Positions 9,284 through 18,416 are shown, counted from the stretch's first letter. The stretch: 64,000 nucleotides of DNA from Aneurinibacillus thermoaerophilus (GCF_900099925.1 NZ_FNDE01000002.1:164499-228498), one strand, 5' to 3'. Notes: generated by a model not told the origin, from the letters alone. Numbers and translations: made by a program.

Positions 9284-10048
9284 TTAGTTAACCATGCCCT
9301 CCATCGGACTGCTAGCTTGGGCATATCGTTTCTTCGGAATTCGACCCGCTTCAAAGCCCAGTCGTCCGGCTTGAATAGCCAGTTTCATGGCTTCCGCCAT
9401 TTTTACAGGGTCTTGTGCGCCGGAGACTGACGTGTTCAACAACACACCATCCGCGCCGAGTTCCATCGCAATCGTTGCGTCGGATGGCGTGCCGATTCCG
9501 GCGTCAATAATGATTGGCACGGTAGCTTCTTCGATGATGATGCTGATGTTAAGCGGATTAAGGATTCCCTGTCCGCTGCCGATCGGGGATGCGCCTGGCA
9601 TCACCGCATGTGCCCCGGCTTCTTGCAGGCGGCGGGCCAGCACCGGATCGTCATTTGTGTATGGCAATACGACAAATCCTTCTTCTACAAGGATTTTAGT
9701 CGCCTCTAGCGTGGCGAGTGGATCCGGCAGCAAAGTTTTCGTATCTGCGATCACTTCTACTTTAATCATGTCACACAATCCGGATGCGCGCGCCAGACGA
9801 GCGATGCGAACCGCTTCTTCCGCTGTGCTGGCTCCGGCTGTATTGGGCAGAAGTTTGTATTTGGTTAAATCGAGCTGTTCCAAAAAGTTCGGTTGTGCTG
9901 GGTCGTAAATATTCATCCGGCGAACGGCAAATGTCAAAATTTCCGTTTCCGAAGCTTCCACCGCGCGGCGTTGCACTTCAAAATCTGGAAATTTTCCTGT
10001 GCCGAGCAGCAGGCGGGATGAAAATTCGTAGGGACCAATTTTAAGCAT
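9284..10048 (-). CDS. thiG: Thiazole synthase
   Basis: 254 residues. Builds the thiazole phosphate ring of thiamine from 1-deoxyxylulose 5-phosphate, dehydroglycine and the ThiS thiocarboxylate. Family marks: LLLGTGKF at the N-terminus, [15 protein letters not shown], the KVEVI strand with the lysine expected to form the Schiff base (about residue 96), [13 protein letters not shown] and [11 protein letters not shown]. The ATG at 10048 is used because GGAGG sits 9 bases before it; a TTG at 10057 overlaps that site. Last gene of the tenI-thiO-thiS-thiG operon, six bases after thiS. Confidence 0.95.
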   Translation of the reverse strand: MLKIGPYEFSSRLLLGTGKFPDFEVQRRAVEASETEILTFAVRRMNIYDPAQPNFLEQLDLTKYKLLPNTAGASTAEEAVRIARLARASGLCDMIKVEVIADTKTLLPDPLATLEATKILVEEGFVVLPYTNDDPVLARRLQEAGAHAVMPGASPIGSGQGILNPLNISIIIEEATVPIIIDAGIGTPSDATIAMELGADGVLLNTSVSGAQDPVKMAEAMKLAIQAGRLGFEAGRIPKKRYAQASSPMEGMVN

Positions 10049-10053
10049 ATGTA

Positions 10054-10257
10054 TCAACCTCCACCAACAAAGTGTACTAATTCAATCGTGTCGCCGTTTG
10101 AAAGCCTAGTTACGGCGTGCTGTTCCTTTTGCAAAATTTCGCGGTTCACTTCCACAATAACGATGCGGTTTTGGATGTGTAAGTACTCAAGCAATTGCCG
10201 TACGTTTTCAATTGTGTCGGGAACGGTTTGCGTTTCGCCGTTGATTGTCAAAGTCAT
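10054..10257 (-). CDS. thiS: Sulfur carrier protein
   Basis: 67 residues, ubiquitin-like fold, ending in the required Gly-Gly (VGGG) that is adenylated and converted to a thiocarboxylate to give sulfur to ThiG. AGGAAGGTGA precedes the ATG. No thiF lies in this operon; the only adenylyltransferase candidate in the window is the ThiF/MoeB protein at 40804-41826. Confidence 0.95.
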   Translation of the reverse strand: MTLTINGETQTVPDTIENVRQLLEYLHIQNRIVIVEVNREILQKEQHAVTRLSNGDTIELVHFVGGG

Positions 10258-10276
10258 GCGGCTTCACCTTCCTCTC

Positions 10277-11401
10277 TTATGAAGTTACAGGGACATGACG
10301 TTTGTCGGAAAAGGGGGCAAGTTCAACGTCCAGAGCCTCCCCGGCAATCATTTGCGCGATGATCTCCCCGGTCAGGGGACTCAAAAGAATACCATTACGG
10401 TAATGTCCTGTGGCGATTAGCAAATTTTTGCAGGAAGAGACAGAACCGAAATAAGGGAGGCCGTCATTGGTTTGTGGGCGCAAACTAACCCACGTTTTTT
10501 CGAGCGTGCAATCTTTGAGCGCCGGCAGAAGACGCACCGCTTTCGTCATCAATTCCTGCAAACCGCCTAAAGTCAAGCGCTCGTCAAATCCACAGTCCGC
10601 GGAAGATGCACCGACGAGTAAGCGATTGCCGCTTTTCGGAACGATGTAGCATCCGTGTGAGTAAATGGTTTTCTGGATTGGCTGCGGCATGCATAGTACG
10701 GAGAACGCTTCGCCTTTGATCGGAAAAACGGAAACAGATAGGCCAAGTTTACGCGCGATTCGTCCGCTCCAGGCTCCGGCGGCGAGCACGTAATGTTCGG
10801 CTGTAAATGGCCCCTGCGTAGTGCTAAGCCTGGTGATCTGTCCATCGGCGACTTCGATATCCAGCACTTCACAACGCTCGAGAATCGTAGCTCCGTGTTT
10901 GACGGCGGCGACAGCGAATGCGCGTGTAAGATCCGGCGCGGACACTTGCGTATCATCCGGCAAATAGAGCGCTCCGTTCATTTCGTCGCTGACAGCGGGT
11001 TCAATATGTTTTACTTCGGTTCGATCCAGCCATTCGACACGCAGGCCCAGGTCATGCTGCCAACTTGCCCGATGTTTTAGCATGTCGCCTTCTTCTTCTG
11101 TCCAAGCAACACGCAACATTCCCGCATGATTAAGTCCGATATCAATGCCTGAAACAGCGTATAGTTCTTGTTGCAAATCGGGAAATAGGCTGCGGCTGCG
11201 TAGAGAAAGCTCTACTAATGGTCCCGGCTCAGAAAATTCGACCTGCGCTCCTAGCATGCCGCCTGCTGCGCTCGAAGCATGCGCGCCGATGGTATCTTTT
11301 TCAAGAACGGTGACTGTTTTTCCGCGCTTGGCCAACTGATAGGCAATGGAGACGCCAATAATTCCGCCGCCGATAATGACGGCGTCCTGTTGTTTTTTCA
11401 A
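10277..11401 (-). CDS. thiO: Glycine oxidase
   Basis: 374 residues, FAD-dependent. Oxidises glycine to the imine (dehydroglycine) that ThiG uses. The N-terminus has the Rossmann motif VIIGGGIIGVSIAYQLAKRG followed by an acidic strand end (VLEKD); the DAO-family C-terminal part includes WVSLRPQTNDGLPYFG and ATGHYRNGILLSP. The start is a TTG at 11401 with GGAGGG 6 bases before it, overlapping the tenI stop as ATTGA. The frame stays open for another 174 codons upstream, but that part is the shadow of tenI. Confidence 0.93.
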   Translation of the reverse strand: MKKQQDAVIIGGGIIGVSIAYQLAKRGKTVTVLEKDTIGAHASSAAGGMLGAQVEFSEPGPLVELSLRSRSLFPDLQQELYAVSGIDIGLNHAGMLRVAWTEEEGDMLKHRASWQHDLGLRVEWLDRTEVKHIEPAVSDEMNGALYLPDDTQVSAPDLTRAFAVAAVKHGATILERCEVLDIEVADGQITRLSTTQGPFTAEHYVLAAGAWSGRIARKLGLSVSVFPIKGEAFSVLCMPQPIQKTIYSHGCYIVPKSGNRLLVGASSADCGFDERLTLGGLQELMTKAVRLLPALKDCTLEKTWVSLRPQTNDGLPYFGSVSSCKNLLIATGHYRNGILLSPLTGEIIAQMIAGEALDVELAPFSDKRHVPVTS

Positions 11402-12063
11402 TGTGATCCCTCCGTTTTTGCCGTCGGCCAGACGTGACGTGGAGATGTTCGTACCTGGCTGATGGCCTGTTGAAATTGTTGCACAGAAAGCACAGGTTCC
11501 TTCGCTTGCATGACAGCTGACAGTACCGCGATGCCGGTGCAGCCGGTTGCAAGTATCTCTACTGTATTTTCTGGTGTGATCCCTCCAAGGGCAATGACGG
11601 GAATGGAAACGCTTTCCACTACTTCCCGAAGCGCCGCTAGCCCACGGCCTGCCTGTCCTGGTTTGGAAGCGGAGGCAAACACGTGGCCGAATAATACATA
11701 ATTCGCCCCTGCTGCTTCTGCCGCCTTTGCTTCCTCTACGCTGTGTACGGAGACACCGAGAAGGAGAGAAGGGGCGAGGTGGCGCATAACCGGGGCTGGA
11801 AGACTGTGATAAGCCGTTTGAATCCCGACAGCTCCAGCTGCAAGGGCAACATCGGCCCGGTCGTTTATGATTAGTTTTTCGCGCGTAAGTCCGACCTTGC
11901 CGAGCGTTTGCGTCCACTCCCATAGTTCGCGTGCGGTTCGCTGCTTTTCCCGCAAGTGGAAGGCATCAATATAGGGATGAATATTTGCAATGATTTGTTT
12001 TGCTTCAACGAGCGATTGTTTGCCGCTACTGATTACGTGAAAAACATGTTTTTGCATTTGCAT
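11398..12063 (-). CDS. tenI: Thiazole tautomerase
   Basis: 221 residues, thiamine phosphate synthase fold. Features of TenI rather than ThiE: FHLREK, IINDRADVAL, LGVSVHSVEEA, and especially NYVLFGHVFASASKPG where ThiE has a G-P-x-F-x-T-x-T-K motif. TenI aromatises the thiazole product of ThiG. It is the first gene after the TPP riboswitch and is translationally coupled to thiO through overlapping stop and start codons. A bifunctional or true ThiE role cannot be fully excluded from sequence reading alone. Confidence 0.85.
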   Translation of the reverse strand: MQMQKHVFHVISSGKQSLVEAKQIIANIHPYIDAFHLREKQRTARELWEWTQTLGKVGLTREKLIINDRADVALAAGAVGIQTAYHSLPAPVMRHLAPSLLLGVSVHSVEEAKAAEAAGANYVLFGHVFASASKPGQAGRGLAALREVVESVSIPVIALGGITPENTVEILATGCTGIAVLSAVMQAKEPVLSVQQFQQAISQVRTSPRHVWPTAKTEGSH

Positions 12064-12178
12064 ACCTCTTTATATCTCGCTCCCGTTCCACACGCTTCCT
12101 TAGGAAGAAATGGACGGTGGGCGTAAGCGCAGGAAGAAGAGGCGGAGTTTTTATTCCTAAATCTTAGTCATTGTACAT

Positions 12179-12212
12179 TAAAAAAAGCCGGGATCTTATG
12201 CTGGGACCCGGC
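12179..12212 (-). terminator. Attenuator terminator of the thi operon
   Basis: On the minus strand CCGGGTCCCAGCATAAGATCCCGG followed by seven T, between the TPP riboswitch and tenI. This is the expression platform: thiamine pyrophosphate binding should favour the hairpin and stop transcription. Confidence 0.85.
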
Positions 12213-12242
12213 CTGTACGTTACAGTAACGAATGGATTAAAT

Positions 12243-12347
12243 GCCTACTACTTTCCTACGCTGGTACGAACCAGATCAGGTCCCAAGAGTTTAGAAACTT
12301 CATCGCGTTTCATTCTCAGCCCGGCTCATCGGGCTCCCCTAGTAGTG
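12243..12347 (-). promoter_or_regulatory. TPP riboswitch (THI element)
   Basis: Minus-strand RNA has the conserved blocks of the THI element: CTAGGGGAGC at the 5' end, GGGCTGAGAATG, then CTTGGGACCTGATCTGGTTC, CGTACCAGCGTAGG and AAAGTAGTAGG closing the P1 stem with CTACTAGG. Controls tenI-thiO-thiS-thiG by thiamine pyrophosphate. The remaining bases 12348-12589 up to the helicase gene hold only AT-rich sequence, and I see no gene there. Confidence 0.95.
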
Positions 12348-12589
12348 CTTTCTATATAATATTTTTTTATCATTATAATAGATTTAGAAAAGCATGTGAA
12401 GATGCTTTTATTATAAAATGAGTTTATATCAATAAAATTCAGAATTAATTTTCGATTTTTAGAAAGAATGAAGAATAGGAGCAAACGTCGGGAAGTTTTG
12501 TTCCTGTTTTCCTTTTTTGGGTAGAAATAATTAAGAGAATTCGGGTAGAATAAAAAATAGTTTGTTTTTGCGAAGAAAGGAAGGAAGCT

Positions 12590-13951
12590 ATGAGTTCATT
12601 CGCGGATTTTCAGTTAAAACCGGAAATTCTGCAAGCGATTGTGGATCTGTATTATAAAGAACCGACACCGATTCAGAAAGAAGCGATTCCGCTTGCGCTT
12701 CAAGGCAAAGATGTTATTGGTCAGGCGCAGACCGGAACGGGTAAAACCGCCGCTTTCGTTATCCCGATGCTTCAGATGTTAGAGATACAAAAGAAAGATG
12801 TGCAGGCGCTGATTATGACGCCGACGCGGGAGCTTGCTATTCAGATTGCAGACGACGTTGCCGATTTGGGCAAGTATTTGGGCGTACATGTATTGTCGTT
12901 ACACGGCGGACAGGATATTGCGCGCCAGATTAGCAAGTTGTCCGGCCAGGTGCATATCGTGGTCGGTACACCGGGGCGTATTCTTGATCACCTGCGCCGA
13001 GAAACGCTACATTTCGGCCGCATCAAAATGCTCGTGCTGGATGAAGCGGACAAAATGCTAGAGATGGGTTTTTTGGAAGAAGTGGAAGAGGTATTCATTC
13101 AGACGGCGCAGAAAAAGCAAGTATTATTGTTCTCGGCGACGATGCCGGATGCGGTACGTAAGCTTGCTCATCGTTTTATGAATCAGCCGCAAATTGTGCG
13201 GATTGAAAAGCGGCAGATTACGGCAGAAAATACGAAAGAATCATATTATGTAGTAAATCAGAGCGATAAATCGGATGTGTTAATGGAACTTGTCAAGGAG
13301 GCCCGTCCGTATTTGGCTGTGATTTTTGCTAATACAAAACAACGGGTAAATGAACTGGTACGTCGCCTGCAAGAAAACGGAATCGAAGCGGAGGCATTGC
13401 ATGGCGATTTGACCCAGAAGAAAAGGGAGCAGATTATGGAGCGGTTCCGCCAGGCCAAATTCCAGTATCTTGTCGCTACAGACATTGCGGCGCGTGGCCT
13501 TGATGTGGAAGGGATTACCCATGTATTCAATTACGATATGCCCTCCGATTTAGAAAGTTATATTCATCGTGTTGGACGTACTGGCCGGGCCGGGCAGCAA
13601 GGTGAAGCCATTTCTTTAGTTTCGCCGCGCCAGAAGCAGTGGTTCAACCGCTTCGCTCGGGCGATTAGCGGCGGCGTGGAGCAGAAGTTTCTTGGCGGCA
13701 AGCCACGTGAGGAACGAAAACTGCGCAAGCGGGACGAAGCGGTCACGATAGAGGCACAGGAAGCGAAAACAACGGAGCAGGTCGCAGCGAAGGAGACGGA
13801 GAAGAAGCGCCAGGGCGGACGCGCCAAAGCGAAGCCGCCGAAAGTAAAGCCAGGTTATAAAAAGAAAATGCGGCTTGAACGGGAAAAGCAGTTGCGCAAA
13901 GAACGCCGCCGCAAGATAGAAGAAATATACAAGAGAAGAAATAAGAAATAA
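12590..13951 (+). CDS. DEAD-box ATP-dependent RNA helicase
   Basis: 453 residues. All helicase motifs are present: Q motif (FADF...PTPIQKEAIP), Walker A AQTGTGKT at 46-53, PTRELA near 81, GG and TPGR, DEAD near 150, SAT near 180, ARGLD, and HRVGRTGR near 327. The C-terminal 80 residues are rich in Lys and Arg and likely bind RNA. Acts on ribosome assembly or mRNA decay; it resembles the CshA/YfmL group but I cannot place it precisely. The ATG follows GAAAGGAAGG. Ends at a hairpin terminator and appears to be a single-gene unit. Confidence 0.9.
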   Translation: MSSFADFQLKPEILQAIVDLYYKEPTPIQKEAIPLALQGKDVIGQAQTGTGKTAAFVIPMLQMLEIQKKDVQALIMTPTRELAIQIADDVADLGKYLGVHVLSLHGGQDIARQISKLSGQVHIVVGTPGRILDHLRRETLHFGRIKMLVLDEADKMLEMGFLEEVEEVFIQTAQKKQVLLFSATMPDAVRKLAHRFMNQPQIVRIEKRQITAENTKESYYVVNQSDKSDVLMELVKEARPYLAVIFANTKQRVNELVRRLQENGIEAEALHGDLTQKKREQIMERFRQAKFQYLVATDIAARGLDVEGITHVFNYDMPSDLESYIHRVGRTGRAGQQGEAISLVSPRQKQWFNRFARAISGGVEQKFLGGKPREERKLRKRDEAVTIEAQEAKTTEQVAAKETEKKRQGGRAKAKPPKVKPGYKKKMRLEREKQLRKERRRKIEEIYKRRNKK

Positions 13952-13966
13952 GAAATAAGAGGGGCA

Positions 13967-13999
13967 GGGAGACGTGTTCTTGTGAACGCCTCCCTTTTT
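13967..13999 (+). terminator. Terminator after the helicase gene
   Basis: GGGAG and CTCCC with further internal pairing (CG/CG, TTC/GAA), followed by five T. Confidence 0.7.
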
Positions 14000-14038
14000 G
14001 TATCCTTCTATTTCCTCGTTTATAGCCAAAATGTCGGA

Positions 14039-14067
14039 TTGACAGTAAGCCTAATACATTGTACTTT
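14039..14067 (+). promoter_or_regulatory. Sigma-A type promoter for the Mn2+ riboswitch and TerC gene
   Basis: TTGACA (perfect -35), 17 bases, TACTTT. The expected start, about 14074, lies shortly before the riboswitch aptamer. Confidence 0.7.
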
Positions 14068-14088
14068 ATAGTTAAAAGTAAATAAGCC

Positions 14089-14191
14089 CATAGGGGAGTA
14101 GCTTTGAAAACGATAGGGTCGTCATTACGGGAACTCGGCGGGAACCCCGGCTCTATCGGCAGCATATTCATGTTGTAAGCAAGACCTTTGC
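14089..14191 (+). promoter_or_regulatory. yybP-ykoY manganese riboswitch
   Basis: Shows the conserved sequence blocks of this class in order: ATAGGGGAGTAGC, GGGTCGTCA, a central hairpin with CCCCGGC, and the 3' strand GTAAGCAAGACCTTT that pairs with the 5' end. The class senses Mn2+ and usually turns on efflux or TerC-family genes, which is what follows here. The 3' end of the aptamer overlaps the left arm of the terminator, as expected for a switch by antitermination. Confidence 0.95.
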
Positions 14192-14212
14192 CGTATTCGG
14201 CAAGGTCTTTTT
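14181..14212 (+). terminator. Terminator of the yybP-ykoY riboswitch
   Basis: AAGACCTTTGCCG and CGGCAAGGTCTT form a 13-pair stem with a 4-base loop, followed by T residues. Its left arm is shared with the closing stem of the aptamer, so ligand binding should prevent its formation. Confidence 0.85.
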
Positions 14213-14288
14213 GTGTTTTTTAGAAAGAAATCCATTTTTTTAGGTTGCTTTTCACACAGTAGAAAATATTGAGAGGAGGATGATTGTA

Positions 14289-14972
14289 ATGGATTTTTTA
14301 TCCACAGAATTTTTTTCCATGCTTTTTTCCATTATTATTATTGATTTGGTACTGGCCGGCGACAACGCGATTGTAATCGGGCTCGCGTCTCGCAATTTGC
14401 CGAAAGAGCAGCAGAAAAAAGCGATTATCTGGGGGACAGCCGGTGCAATTGCGATACGCGCGCTGGCTACAATCTTTGTCGTTTGGCTGTTGAAAATTCC
14501 GGGCTTGCATTTTGTCGGCGGCGTGATTCTTGTATGGATCGCGTATAAGCTTCTTATTGGCGAGGAAGAAGAAGAAAATATTAAGAGCAGTTCATCGTTG
14601 TTGGGAGCCATTCGTACCATTATTGTCGCTGACGTGATGATGGGTCTTGACAACGTACTGGCGGTAGCGGGAGCCGCTCAGGGACATATGGGCATGGTCG
14701 TGCTCGGTCTGTTAATAAGCATTCCGCTCGTTGTTTGGGGCAGTCAAATTATCATCAAATTAATGGAGCGCTTCCCGATTTTGATTTATGTTGGAGCAGG
14801 GGTACTTGCTTTTACTGCTGCTAAAATGCTCGTTACCGAAAAATTGGTTGTTCCTTTCTTTGCAGAAAATCCGGTTATTAAATGGGCCGTTATTGTTGTT
14901 GTCGTTGCAGGTGTGCTCATTAGTGGTAAGATAAAAAAAGACAAACAATCAACAACAACAGCCTCTGCGTAA
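14289..14972 (+). CDS. TerC-family integral membrane protein, probable Mn2+ exporter
   Basis: 227 residues with seven or so hydrophobic helices and the TerC marks: DLVLAGDNAIVIGLA at the start and DVMMGLDNVLAVAGAA in the second repeat, whose Asp and Asn residues are the likely metal ligands. Related proteins YceF and YkoY of Bacillus subtilis export Mn2+ and help load secreted enzymes with metal; YjbE is the closest in length. The ATG at 14289 is chosen because AGGAGG is 9 bases upstream; the ATG at 14280 abuts that site. Regulation by the Mn2+ riboswitch strongly supports the role. Confidence 0.88.
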   Translation: MDFLSTEFFSMLFSIIIIDLVLAGDNAIVIGLASRNLPKEQQKKAIIWGTAGAIAIRALATIFVVWLLKIPGLHFVGGVILVWIAYKLLIGEEEEENIKSSSSLLGAIRTIIVADVMMGLDNVLAVAGAAQGHMGMVVLGLLISIPLVVWGSQIIIKLMERFPILIYVGAGVLAFTAAKMLVTEKLVVPFFAENPVIKWAVIVVVVAGVLISGKIKKDKQSTTTASA

Positions 14973-14990
14973 TGTAGAGGCTTCTTTTTT
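14961..14990 (+). terminator. Terminator overlapping the terC stop codon
   Basis: GCCTCT and AGAGGC arms with the stop codon TAA in the loop, then TTCTTTTTT. Confidence 0.8.
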
Positions 14991-15177
14991 ACTCGTATAT
15001 GAGTTTGCTTACATTTCTTCTTTATCTTGTTGATGGATTTCATTACTATATTATTATGAATTATTATGAGAAGCTCATGGATTGTGAGAAACTCGTGCTT
15101 TTTTACTTTTCCGGGTCTAATATATTATTAAATGTAAAGAAGTAAAGGAATTGACGAAAGAGAGAAGGTGATGCACG

Positions 15178-15981
15178 TTGGAGCCACTTTCCCGTGTGGA
15201 GAAGTATCGCCAACGCAAGGAAAGAAAAAAAGGGAATCGTTCCCTTTTTTGGATGGTATTAATTATTTTGTACATATTTGTTCTATATATCCTTATTTAT
15301 TTTATTAAGCTACCTACTGATTATGCGTGGCGCATCGGACTAGAAGCTGGATTGTTTTTTTTAAGTGTGATTTTTCTTGACGCATATTTACAGGCGTTTA
15401 CTACCATTTCTACACGGCCGGTGCAGAAGATGGAAACGCGCTTGATTCGTCCTAATTCGTTTATTATCGGGGCGTGGGTAATTTCTCTTTGTTATCATTT
15501 GGGCGTTGGTTTGTTTAGTTCAATGTATTTGCCGGATTGGATGTATTACGCGGGTTTTGTGTTTACACTGGCTTTATTTTTGGCGACGATCATTCATTTT
15601 CTCACCTATTTCGCCTACAACAAAAAAGAGCGCCAGTGGTTGCTTGAAGAGATGTACGCAAGCGACCAGCGCAGAGCGTATGAAATGATTCGTGATAACC
15701 AGTCGCAGTATTACTGGATTCGTAATGTCATGGAAACGAATGAAGAAGTACGACAGATGATGAAATGGAACGGTTTTGACCGTAATTTGGAAGAAAGGAT
15801 GTATGAGCTACAACCGTATTTTCAGCGCACGATTTTTACGAAGAAAGATTTGGATAAGATTGCAGGTATAAGTGCGTGGTTGGAGAACATGCGCCGTATT
15901 ATTGAGGAGCATCCGAGCTATAGTTCATTGAAGATCCATTCCGATCATCTGCCGCTGCGAAGCAAAAGGGGACAGGATTGA
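15178..15981 (+). CDS. Membrane protein of unknown function
   Basis: 267 residues, TTG start preceded by GAAGGTGAT. A basic N-terminus (KYRQRKERKKGNR) is followed by four hydrophobic segments at about 23-44, 52-70, 96-113 and 124-146, then a soluble C-terminal half rich in charged and aromatic residues, probably helical and cytoplasmic. I recognise no family. Convergent with the lipoprotein gene downstream and separated from it by a strong hairpin. Confidence 0.7.
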   Translation: MEPLSRVEKYRQRKERKKGNRSLFWMVLIILYIFVLYILIYFIKLPTDYAWRIGLEAGLFFLSVIFLDAYLQAFTTISTRPVQKMETRLIRPNSFIIGAWVISLCYHLGVGLFSSMYLPDWMYYAGFVFTLALFLATIIHFLTYFAYNKKERQWLLEEMYASDQRRAYEMIRDNQSQYYWIRNVMETNEEVRQMMKWNGFDRNLEERMYELQPYFQRTIFTKKDLDKIAGISAWLENMRRIIEEHPSYSSLKIHSDHLPLRSKRGQD

Positions 15982-15996
15982 TGAATATGCTCGCTA

Positions 15997-16030
15997 TCTT
16001 CTTCCCGCGCCATTGAGCTCGGGAAGAAGA
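15997..16030. terminator. Hairpin between convergent genes
   Basis: TCTTCTTCCCG and CGGGAAGAAGA form a perfect 11-pair stem with a 12-base loop between two genes that face each other. There is no strong T-run. Confidence 0.55.
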
Positions 16031-16061
16031 GGCAGGATCATCAACCATCTGATTGTATCTT

Positions 16062-16574
16062 TTATCTATCGATTTCAAAATACTCGATTTTACCATTTTT
16101 GCCGACGCGGACGGTAATGATGACGGGATAGAGTTTATCGGGTTTGGAAGTGAATACTTTTCCTGCAAGGCGATATAATGTTTTTCCTTCGTCTAGCTGA
16201 TTTTTTTCTACAAGCTGCAACGAAGAAAGCGAAGGTAGATTGAGCGATTCGATCGGGCTTTGCTTTTCCTGTTTCATTACACTTGCGAGTAATGCCGGTT
16301 TGTCGTTTCCGTTTTTTTCAATTAGCGATACGATATTTTTAGACAGAACATTGATCGCTAACTGCGCGATGGCTCGGTCAGCCGCTGATGCGTTTTTCTG
16401 CGCGGCGGCTGTCTCCCAGTCATTGATGGCTTTTTGCTTCGCTTGCATCTGCTGTTTTACCCAGGTCGTCGATTCGGCGGTTTGTACGCGCGTGTCGTCG
16501 GAAGAACAGCCTGTCCCTGCCAGTGCAATTCCTGTCCCTAATAAAAGCACAGCTGCGATATGTTGCCACCTCAT
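16062..16574 (-). CDS. Probable lipoprotein of unknown function
   Basis: 170 residues. A signal peptide with hydrophobic core (AAVLLLGTGIALAG) ends at a cysteine (TGC, residue 23) followed by a Ser/Asp-rich linker, fitting a lipoprotein although the lipobox is not canonical. The middle is a helical region; the C-terminal 60 residues (LYPVIITVRVGKNGKIEYFEI) look like a small beta domain. I do not recognise the family. Confidence 0.65.
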   Translation of the reverse strand: MRWQHIAAVLLLGTGIALAGTGCSSDDTRVQTAESTTWVKQQMQAKQKAINDWETAAAQKNASAADRAIAQLAINVLSKNIVSLIEKNGNDKPALLASVMKQEKQSPIESLNLPSLSSLQLVEKNQLDEGKTLYRLAGKVFTSKPDKLYPVIITVRVGKNGKIEYFEIDR

Positions 16575-16699
16575 TTTCGTCCATTCCCCTTTTTCTTAAG
16601 CTTTCACATGCGTTTCATAAAGTTAAACGGTTCACAGGCAAATTAGTTGCGCTTACGTAAAAGAAATTCTTCCGTATAATCCAATGAGGCGACATAAGT

Positions 16700-17395
16700 T
16701 TATTTTGCGGGATTGCAAGGACGTACATAGAACATCCACAAAAAGCTTAGCGCTTGGCGTAATTCTAACGAAAGCGTGTTTGTCATTTCTTCTGTAACGC
16801 CCCGCTTGTATACGCCTTCCTGATGAAGGATGGTATAGCCGATTTCTGTGAGCAGTCTCCCGCATTCCCACGGCATCATCGTGTTAATTACAACATCTTC
16901 GCCGTACAAGCGCCGGTAGCCGTGTTCACGTGGAGCGGCGGTTGGACCGAGGATGCCGAGCGCCAGCAAGCCACCCGGTTTCAGATATTCCTTTAACGAG
17001 ATGAGCATCCTGCGCGGGTCATCTGTCCACTCGATAACATTAATGGCCATAATTGCCTGGAAGCTTTGTTTTTCAAACGGCAGTTCGCGCAGGTCAGCTT
17101 TGACGAATGAAAGCCGAAGGCCGGGTTTTATTCGCTTTTCCGCCTTTTTGATCATTTCTTCTGAAATGTCGAGCCCGATGACACTAAATCCGAGTTCTGC
17201 CAGTTTAGCGCTGCCGTAGCCGTCGCCGCATCCTGCGTCAAGCACGGGTCCAAGTTCCGGCTTGATATATGACGAAAGCGTTGGCAATATTGTTTTACGA
17301 CTGCCGTTCTCCCACATTTCTCGGCTGTTTGCTTGCCAGTGCCCGGACATTTTGTTCCAATGTGTTTCGCATGCTGCGTGCCAATTAAACGCCAT
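16700..17395 (-). CDS. Class I SAM-dependent methyltransferase
   Basis: 231 residues. Motif I VLDAGCGDGYGSAKLAELG, acidic loop VIGLDIS, KADLRELPF and the post-II region ALGILGP mark a Methyltransf_11-type domain. The substrate is unknown. The ATG at 17395 follows AAGGAGAG; the frame is open for 32 more codons upstream but without a start site. Single gene; its promoter region faces that of the inositol monophosphatase-like gene. Confidence 0.85.
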   Translation of the reverse strand: MAFNWHAACETHWNKMSGHWQANSREMWENGSRKTILPTLSSYIKPELGPVLDAGCGDGYGSAKLAELGFSVIGLDISEEMIKKAEKRIKPGLRLSFVKADLRELPFEKQSFQAIMAINVIEWTDDPRRMLISLKEYLKPGGLLALGILGPTAAPREHGYRRLYGEDVVINTMMPWECGRLLTEIGYTILHQEGVYKRGVTEEMTNTLSLELRQALSFLWMFYVRPCNPAK

Positions 17396-17540
17396 TTTCC
17401 TTCTCTCCTTTTTCTTTATTTTATTGTTTACTGAAAAAGTAACACAATTATTGTCAAAAAGCGAGAGGGATGGCACATAGTGGTCAAGCAAAAAAATTTC
17501 TTTATACGCCCCAAAGAAATAGGGTAAAGTTATAAAGAGA

Positions 17541-18377
17541 ATGACGAAACGAGAGTGTGAGGCGAGAAGATTGCAGAATACGGAAAAAAAAGATTGGGGA
17601 ATGTTAGCCAGACGTTGTGCGTTAAGCGCGGGAAAGCTAATTGAGGAAATGCTGGTTCATCCGTTGGAAGTTATGTACAAGACGTCTTCTTCCGATTTAG
17701 TTACGTCGGTGGATCGGGCGGTTGAACAAATGGTGATCGATGAAATCTTTAAAGTATATCCGGATCACGGAATTCTTGGAGAAGAGGGATTGGTCGCCTG
17801 CGAGCCGTCCAAATTCGAGACAGTATGGATGATTGATCCGATCGACGGGACGACCAATTTTGTTCACCAGCGGCAGAACTATTGTGTCTCGATTGCCGCA
17901 TATCATCGAGGCGTATGCGAAGTGGGCGTTGTGTATGACCCAACACGTCAGGAATTGTTTTACGCGGAGCGGGGTGGGGGCATTTTTTTGAACGATGCCC
18001 CTCTTCGAGTGAAGCGGAATAAAGAAATGAAAGAGGCGCTAATTTCGACAAGCCTTTTTTGGAATCGGCGGGCAATGAAGAATGGCCTTTCGGAAAAAGC
18101 GCAACGGCTCGCGCACAGGGCGCGTGGTGTCCGGATTTATGGTGTGGCAGCGCTAGAACTTGCGTACGTCGCGGCTGGACGGCTTGATGCCTATATCAGC
18201 CCCGGTCTGAATGCGTGGGATCTGGGTGCTGGAAGACTGCTGGTGGAAGAATCCGGCTGTAAAATTAGCACAATAGAAGGGAAAGAGCTTCCGTTTGCAG
18301 AGCGGACGAGTGTGCTTGCTGCCAACCCGAATATATATGACTTTTTGCTTGAATTCTTAACAGAACATACTGTATAA
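17541..18377 (+). CDS. Inositol monophosphatase family protein
   Basis: 278 residues, Mg2+-dependent phosphatase fold (SuhB/HisN/CysQ group). Metal and catalytic motifs: GEEG, then WMIDPIDGTTNFVH and the C-terminal LNAWDLGAGRLLVEESG. The exact substrate (inositol phosphate, histidinol phosphate or other) cannot be told; no pathway genes adjoin. The ribosome site before the ATG is weak (AAAGAGA). The promoter of the que operon overlaps its last codons. Confidence 0.85.
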   Translation: MTKRECEARRLQNTEKKDWGMLARRCALSAGKLIEEMLVHPLEVMYKTSSSDLVTSVDRAVEQMVIDEIFKVYPDHGILGEEGLVACEPSKFETVWMIDPIDGTTNFVHQRQNYCVSIAAYHRGVCEVGVVYDPTRQELFYAERGGGIFLNDAPLRVKRNKEMKEALISTSLFWNRRAMKNGLSEKAQRLAHRARGVRIYGVAALELAYVAAGRLDAYISPGLNAWDLGAGRLLVEESGCKISTIEGKELPFAERTSVLAANPNIYDFLLEFLTEHTV

Positions 18378-18378
18378 T
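18349..18378 (+). promoter_or_regulatory. Promoter for the que operon leader
   Basis: TTGAAT, 18 bases, TATAAT. The -10 box overlaps the stop codon of the preceding gene. The start site should be near 18385, giving a leader of about 245 bases before queD. Confidence 0.6.
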
Positions 18379-18416
18379 ATAATATTAAGTAAAGCATGAT
18401 CTTTGATAATTGAATC

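Noticed and set aside
9387..9908. 173-codon plus-strand frame
   Set aside because: Antisense shadow of thiG.
11402..11923. 172-codon N-terminal extension of ThiO
   Set aside because: It overlaps tenI in another frame, has no family features, and the TTG at 11401 has a good ribosome site and gives the standard glycine oxidase N-terminus.
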